Shown: positions 6,633 to 10,108 of the stretch, one piece after another
Layout of the letters: each line of letters opens with the position of its first letter
How positions within the stretch are numbered: position 1 is the stretch's first letter
NCBI GenBank assembly: GCA_003542575.1
Contig: DPKJ01000012.1
Coordinates: 14,269 to 24,376, forward strand
Reading direction: 5' to 3'
DNA: 10,108 nucleotides
Source: Rikenellaceae bacterium
GTDB taxonomy: Bacteria; Bacteroidota; Bacteroidia; Bacteroidales; UBA932
Translations under genes and position numbers: made by a program
The notes under the pieces: model-generated
Seen by the model: only the letters and a program-made list of their open reading frames with translations
Told to the model about the DNA's origin: nothing
Databases searched by the model: none

Positions 6633-7535
6633 CTATTTTGAACGAGCTTGTGTTTTGAGAGGGTTTTCTGACTCTTCAAAGAATTCGTTCTGCAGCTTAA
6701 TCGTTTGATTATCATCCTTAACAGCTCTTATCATCTCTTTAAGCTGCCTAACACTGTTTGCCAGTGAAATTTCACCAATCTCTCTTTTGGCTCCTGAAGC
6801 CTCTCCTGCGTAGTGATTGGGGTATTTACCATACCACCAGATGCCTGTGTAAGCGTTCTTCACATTATGTCTGTTCAGATCTTCACCGGATTCCAATTTA
6901 ACTCTCTCCATTTTAACCAAATCGGGCCTCACTGCAAGCATTACGCTTGTCTCAACCTCATCGGCATGGCCTCCGGTTTTGCTTGATCTAAGTGCTGCAA
7001 TTCTCTTTTGTGTCTCAGTGTCCGGCTCGGGTGTGTAGAGATAAACAGCGTAATCTCTTGGCGATTCCAATTGTATCTGACCAAAGTAGCGAAGCAAATT
7101 GTTGTTTCCACCGTGTCCGTTCACAATAATTATCTTCTTAATTCCGTTTCTTGATATCTCTTTGCAGGTTTCATCCAGTAATTTAAATATCAGTTCATTA
7201 CTATACGCAATAGTACCCGGTTGCTGCTTTGCCTCAAAAATTTGCCCTGTAAAGTAGAATGGAAACACAATTGCAAACTCCTCTTTTGATGCTCTGATAC
7301 TAATCTCTCTTGCAGTATACACATCGGTGCCCAGCGGAAGTTGCTGACCGTGTTTCTCAATCACACCCATTGGAATTATGCACACTCCCTGCGACTTTTC
7401 GACTGCGACTTTAAAGTCTTCAGAAGTGAGCTCCTCCCACTGAACCGAAATTGCCTGTGCAATTGCTGAATACGAGCTTAACATTAACAATATGCCGGTC
7501 AGTAATGATGTCAAAATTTTAGCAGATTTATTCAT
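6633..7535 (-). CDS. Exported creatininase-family amidohydrolase
   Basis: A 300-residue metal-dependent hydrolase of the creatininase/creatinine amidohydrolase superfamily. Residues 1-26 look like a signal peptide with AIA|QA as the cleavage site, so the protein probably works in the periplasm, whereas many family members are cytoplasmic. Family motifs are GVIEKHGQQLPLGTD (57-71; E60, H62 and D71 expected metal ligands), VNGHGGN (138-144; H141) and GGHADEVETS (188-197), plus ASGAKREIGE near the end (246-255). The NGHGGN form lacks the Glu present in the NGHxEN motif of true creatininase, so the family name should not be read as creatinine hydrolysis; a cyclic amide or N-formyl type substrate is possible. 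The gene is divergent from the hydrolase gene at 7721 with a 185 bp AT-rich gap, and is followed by a small ORF and a terminator. The fold assignment is firm; the substrate is unknown. Confidence 0.85.
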   Translation of the reverse strand: MNKSAKILTSLLTGILLMLSSYSAIAQAISVQWEELTSEDFKVAVEKSQGVCIIPMGVIEKHGQQLPLGTDVYTAREISIRASKEEFAIVFPFYFTGQIFEAKQQPGTIAYSNELIFKLLDETCKEISRNGIKKIIIVNGHGGNNNLLRYFGQIQLESPRDYAVYLYTPEPDTETQKRIAALRSSKTGGHADEVETSVMLAVRPDLVKMERVKLESGEDLNRHNVKNAYTGIWWYGKYPNHYAGEASGAKREIGEISLANSVRQLKEMIRAVKDDNQTIKLQNEFFEESENPLKTQARSK

Positions 7536-7673
7536 AACTTATATTTTAAGGTTTTTCTATTTTTTTTCAATTCAATATTTTATTATTCTGTTTCGTTTAT
7601 TCACTTTTTTAAATTCTACTCTCAAAATTTTTATTTAATTTTTATACACTGTTTTGCTTAATGCTTCATTAAT

Positions 7674-7681
7674 CAAATGTA
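7674..7681 (-). promoter_or_regulatory. Candidate -7 promoter element for the creatininase gene
   Basis: The - strand reads TACATTTG, a full match to the Bacteroidetes -7 consensus TAnnTTTG, about 140 bp upstream of the creatininase start codon. No TTTG is seen at the preferred 19-21 bp further upstream. The 7536-7720 gap is very AT-rich and must hold the promoters of both divergent genes. Confidence 0.3.
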
Positions 7682-7720
7682 CAAAAAGAGATCACTATTT
7701 TATATCTTTACAACAAAAAG

Positions 7721-8521
7721 ATGGCTAAGAAAATTACACTCTTCCTGTTTCTCTTCACACTGCCTGTTTTTCAGTTGTTGTTTGGGAATGACTCATCCTA
7801 TCTCAGAATTATGACCTATAACATACATCACTGCAATCCTCCGGCTCAGAGAGGTGTGATTGACATTGATGCAATAGCTCGTGTAATAGCGGCAAATGGG
7901 GCCGATGTTGTCTTTCTGCAGGAGGTTGATGTAAATACCGGACGTTCCGGTAAGGGGAATCAGGCAGAGGAGATTGCAAAGCGGGTTGGGTTTGGTTATT
8001 ACAAGTTTTATAAGGCTATCGATTTTTCGGGTGGAGATTACGGCGGAGCAATACTTTCCAGATTTCCGTTAAGTGAAGAGCGACTTCACAAACTGCCCAC
8101 AAAAGATGGTGAGGAGCAGCGGATAATGGGAAGCGCAGTGATTGATCACCCTCTTTTCGGAAAGATAATGGTGGCAACAACCCATCTTGATCTTGACAAA
8201 AATTACAGAAAACTACAAGTAAAATACATTAATAAATTCCTTGGTTCTCAGAAGATTCCAGTTATAATGGGTGGCGATTTTAATGCCAAACCTCAAAGCG
8301 AAGAGATGAAGTTGGTTTATAAAAAATTTACAACATCCCAACTCAATCACAATCCTACATTTCCCAATACCGTACCAATAGAACATATCGATTACCTCTT
8401 TCTGAAAAACAGCTCAAGAAGCAAATTAAAAATGGAGTTCATAGACCATAGAGTCCTTAAAGGATTTGATGCTTCTGACCACCTTCCGGTTGCAGCTGTT
8501 GTGAAATTTTCCGTGAAATAG
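7721..8521 (+). CDS. Exported endonuclease/exonuclease/phosphatase-fold hydrolase
   Basis: A 266-residue protein of the EEP superfamily (DNase I, AP endonuclease, sphingomyelinase and inositol phosphatase fold). Residues 1 to about 22 are a hydrophobic signal sequence, so it should act outside the cytoplasm. Catalytic motifs appear in order: MTYNIHH with N34, LQEVD with E68, GGAILSR (108-114), TTHLD with H155, GGDFNAKP with D186 and N188, HIDYLF with D224, and SDHLPV with D253 and H254. All key residues are present, so an active Mg2+-dependent phosphodiesterase or phosphatase is expected. Exported members in Bacteroidetes are usually annotated only at family level; the substrate may be nucleic acid, a phospholipid headgroup or a sugar phosphate. 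The ATG start gives a clean signal peptide. The gene end faces the end of the GTPase gene with 13 bp between. Confidence 0.88.
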   Translation: MAKKITLFLFLFTLPVFQLLFGNDSSYLRIMTYNIHHCNPPAQRGVIDIDAIARVIAANGADVVFLQEVDVNTGRSGKGNQAEEIAKRVGFGYYKFYKAIDFSGGDYGGAILSRFPLSEERLHKLPTKDGEEQRIMGSAVIDHPLFGKIMVATTHLDLDKNYRKLQVKYINKFLGSQKIPVIMGGDFNAKPQSEEMKLVYKKFTTSQLNHNPTFPNTVPIEHIDYLFLKNSSRSKLKMEFIDHRVLKGFDASDHLPVAAVVKFSVK

Positions 8522-8534
8522 ATTGTCCTTACTG

Positions 8535-9476
8535 TTATTTAAAAATCTCTAATTCAGGAATATCTGTTCCGATAACAATTACCTCTGTTCTGGTGACATT
8601 TTCACAATTTGTCAATTGGGCCTCATTGTCACCTTTGACAAATTGAATCATATATCCTTTGCCATCGCTACAGTTGATGAAACCTTTAAGACGAATTATC
8701 TGAGATGGCACTCTCTTCGAAAATCTTAACAGATTATCTCTGTCAATCTTATTGGTGCTTTTATAAACCCTTGATGAAATATCAGAAAGCGGAGCAGGAG
8801 TAAGTCCTTCCGGACTAATGCCTCTCTTCATATCTTCAGAAATCTGAGGCTCACTGTTCGTTTCAACCTGAATCACACTCTGCGTTTGTTCGCCCTGAAG
8901 TATAATTTCCGGGTCAAAATCACCCCGACCGTAGCAGGTAAAGAATACCCGAACATCGGAATTAATCTCAGAAATTGCATTTTTTATAATATCAGCCTGC
9001 TCCGGAGTAATCTTGTCGAACTTATTTACTAAAACAATATCTGCAACCCTCACCTGGTTTGTGATACTTCTAATATATTTATACATTGTCGGGAAGGTAA
9101 CTGCATCTACAATTGCAACAACCTTTGATAGATAGAAATATTTATTATCATCCAAAAGGGACCCTATTGATATTGGATCTGCCAGCCCTGATGCCTCTAT
9201 GAAAATAACATCGGGTTGTGACTCTTTAACCAATCTCTCTAACTCTTGTCTGAAGTCGGCATACAGACAAATACAAAAAATTGAACCTTTGTTTAATTCA
9301 ATCAGGTCAAATTTCCATTTTGTATTCTTAAGATCCTGAGCATCTGTTGACACTTCGGAATATTCATTCTGAATTATTCCAATCTTATATTTTAGTGAAT
9401 AATGTGACAATAAATCTTTAAGAAGAGTTGTCTTTCCACTACCTAGAAAACCTGTTAACAACACAATTTTTGACAT
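8535..9476 (-). CDS. CobW/COG0523-family GTPase with altered CxCC motif
   Basis: A cytoplasmic P-loop GTPase of the CobW/HypB/UreG group, whose members help insert or deliver metals and cofactors such as cobalamin, zinc or nickel. Counting from the ATG at 9476 (313 residues), Walker A GFLGSGKT is at 9-16, the EASGLADP Walker B/G3 region at 94-101, and the NKFD guanine-specificity motif at 151-154. A CobW C-terminal domain (residues about 255-310, RLKGFI, IQFVKG) follows. The usual GCxCC metal-binding motif is replaced by GSIFCIC (64-70), which keeps two Cys. The linker at about 190-235 is Gln/Glu/Ser/Pro-rich with no His cluster, unlike zinc-related members. A TTG at 9485 could extend the protein by three residues, but the ATG gives the standard MSKIVLLTGFLGSGKT start. 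The gene is downstream of a thioredoxin-domain gene on the same strand, 135 bp apart. The cofactor or metal served is unknown. Confidence 0.85.
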   Translation of the reverse strand: MSKIVLLTGFLGSGKTTLLKDLLSHYSLKYKIGIIQNEYSEVSTDAQDLKNTKWKFDLIELNKGSIFCICLYADFRQELERLVKESQPDVIFIEASGLADPISIGSLLDDNKYFYLSKVVAIVDAVTFPTMYKYIRSITNQVRVADIVLVNKFDKITPEQADIIKNAISEINSDVRVFFTCYGRGDFDPEIILQGEQTQSVIQVETNSEPQISEDMKRGISPEGLTPAPLSDISSRVYKSTNKIDRDNLLRFSKRVPSQIIRLKGFINCSDGKGYMIQFVKGDNEAQLTNCENVTRTEVIVIGTDIPELEIFK

Positions 9477-9522
9477 ACACCTCAAATATTTTTACAATCT
9501 TAAAAGTATATAACCAATTTTA

Positions 9523-9535
9523 AACACGTCGTGTT
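9523..9535. promoter_or_regulatory. 13 bp palindrome upstream of the GTPase gene
   Basis: AACACG and CGTGTT flank a single central base. This is a perfect 6+1+6 inverted repeat in a region otherwise nearly all A and T, 47 bp upstream of the GTPase ATG. The loop is too small for an RNA hairpin, so a dimeric regulator site is the likelier reading. No regulator is encoded in the window. Confidence 0.35.
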
Positions 9536-9611
9536 CAAATCATCAAACATTTTACTACAAATTAAATATAGTAAAATATTTATACAGGAAAAATAAGAAA
9601 AGAAAATTATA

Positions 9612-10108
9612 TTAAATAATTCCTTTGTCTTTTTTATTTGAAATTCTTAACTCAATTGCCTTTTTAATTACTTCAACGGGTGGAATTGTTGATGAGAAGC
9701 ATACCTCTCCATCAATGCAAATAGTTGGTATCTTCTTAACTCCCAACACATTCATCATAGCCAATCCCCTGTTTTCCTTAATTTTAAACTCCTCTGTAAC
9801 TACACTTATACCTAATGGTTCTGTGGCCTTAAGAACGGCATTCATCATATACTGACAAGGTGCGCAAGAGGCAGAATCGAGTGTTATCACATCTACCTTT
9901 ACCTTTGGTAAGGCCGGGTAAGTCTCTGTTTGAGTTTTCAGCTCATTTTCGATATCTCTGTTTGTCTCAATTTCAGACCTAATAGTCACTTCGTTAGATC
10001 TATTTCTCTCTTTTTCAGATGTATTTGTCTCATTTTCAGAAATTCGAGATTCTGCCTGACTCCCCATGTCACTCGTTTTTTTGTCTTTTGCAGCACTTAA
10101 ATTCTTGG
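9612..10108 (-). CDS. C-terminal thioredoxin-like domain of a larger protein, 5' end missing
   Basis: The frame is open from the right edge through at least 13 codons before the Met at 10067, so the gene probably begins outside the window and that Met need not be the start. Counting from this Met, residues 1-52 are a charged, E/N/T/R/S-rich linker. Residues about 55-142 form a thioredoxin or glutaredoxin-like domain: a beta strand VKVDVITLD, then SCAPCQYMM with the redox pair C68 and C71, then IPTICIDG with the expected cis-proline P114, and a closing helix. Two more Cys (117 and 123) follow. The domain is small and has no signal in view. Such tails occur on cofactor-linked enzymes; uroporphyrinogen-decarboxylase-like methyltransferases are one possibility recalled from similar CAPCQYM sequences, but this is unverified. 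The neighbouring downstream gene is a CobW-type GTPase. The fold is well supported; the full protein's identity is not. Confidence 0.7.
   Translation of the reverse strand, partial: KNLSAAKDKKTSDMGSQAESRISENETNTSEKERNRSNEVTIRSEIETNRDIENELKTQTETYPALPKVKVDVITLDSASCAPCQYMMNAVLKATEPLGISVVTEEFKIKENRGLAMMNVLGVKKIPTICIDGEVCFSSTIPPVEVIKKAIELRISNKKDKGII

Noticed and set aside
7703..7710. TATCTTTA as a -7 promoter element for the exported EEP hydrolase
   Set aside because: It is only about 10 bases from the start codon, and no TTTG lies at the right distance upstream.
9483..9485. TTG start for the GTPase
   Set aside because: An ATG three codons later gives the usual short N-terminus before the P-loop; nothing supports the TTG.
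9563..9582. 7 bp AT-only inverted repeat (TAAATAT / ATATTTA)
   Set aside because: Pure A/T stems are expected by chance in this AT-rich gap, and there is no T tract making it a terminator.

Overview
The window looks like chromosomal DNA from an AT-rich member of the Bacteroidetes, probably Bacteroidales. The signs are: a large surface lipoprotein of BACON domains with a BspA-type leucine-rich segment and an M64-type peptidase domain; a CKKD sequence after the lipobox; near-absence of Shine-Dalgarno sequences; and a match to the Bacteroidetes -7 element TAnnTTTG. This placement is inference; there is no rRNA or marker gene here.

Left part (1-3278, + strand): the 3' part of a mannose-1-phosphate guanylyltransferase gene, a 160 bp spacer holding two imperfect 31 bp direct repeats, then a Mef-like MFS exporter gene whose end overlaps by 14 bp the start of a UDP-sugar 4,6-dehydratase/epimerase gene. 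The two sugar-nucleotide enzymes suggest the edge of a capsule, O-antigen or glycan locus. The exporter is coupled to the second enzyme.

Middle (3280-7535, - strand): a 1010-residue lipoprotein (four BACON domains, BspA-like repeats, a fifth BACON domain, M64 peptidase domain with HEAAGH). Upstream of it is an exported creatininase-family amidohydrolase. Between them lie a candidate 40-codon gene just after the creatininase gene and a strong 10 bp-stem hairpin followed by T-rich sequence. This probably ends the creatininase transcript, so the lipoprotein needs its own promoter.

Right part (7721-10108): divergent from the creatininase gene is an exported endonuclease/exonuclease/phosphatase-fold hydrolase (+). 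It converges on a CobW/COG0523-family GTPase (-). Upstream of the GTPase is the C-terminal thioredoxin-like part of a protein that runs off the window (-). A GTPase of a metal or cofactor delivery family next to a CxxC domain hints at a metallocofactor or corrinoid system beyond the right edge; this is inference.

A theme across the window is hydrophilic E/Q/K/S/T/N-rich segments inside otherwise conserved proteins: the guanylyltransferase, the fourth BACON domain, the CobW linker and the thioredoxin protein linker. In the guanylyltransferase the segment is an in-frame tandem duplication of 15 codons. No tRNA, rRNA, CRISPR array, insertion sequence or phage gene was seen. No complete new system is evident. 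The best leads are the small gene plus hairpins at 6435-6609, the lipoprotein architecture, and the GTPase/thioredoxin pair.
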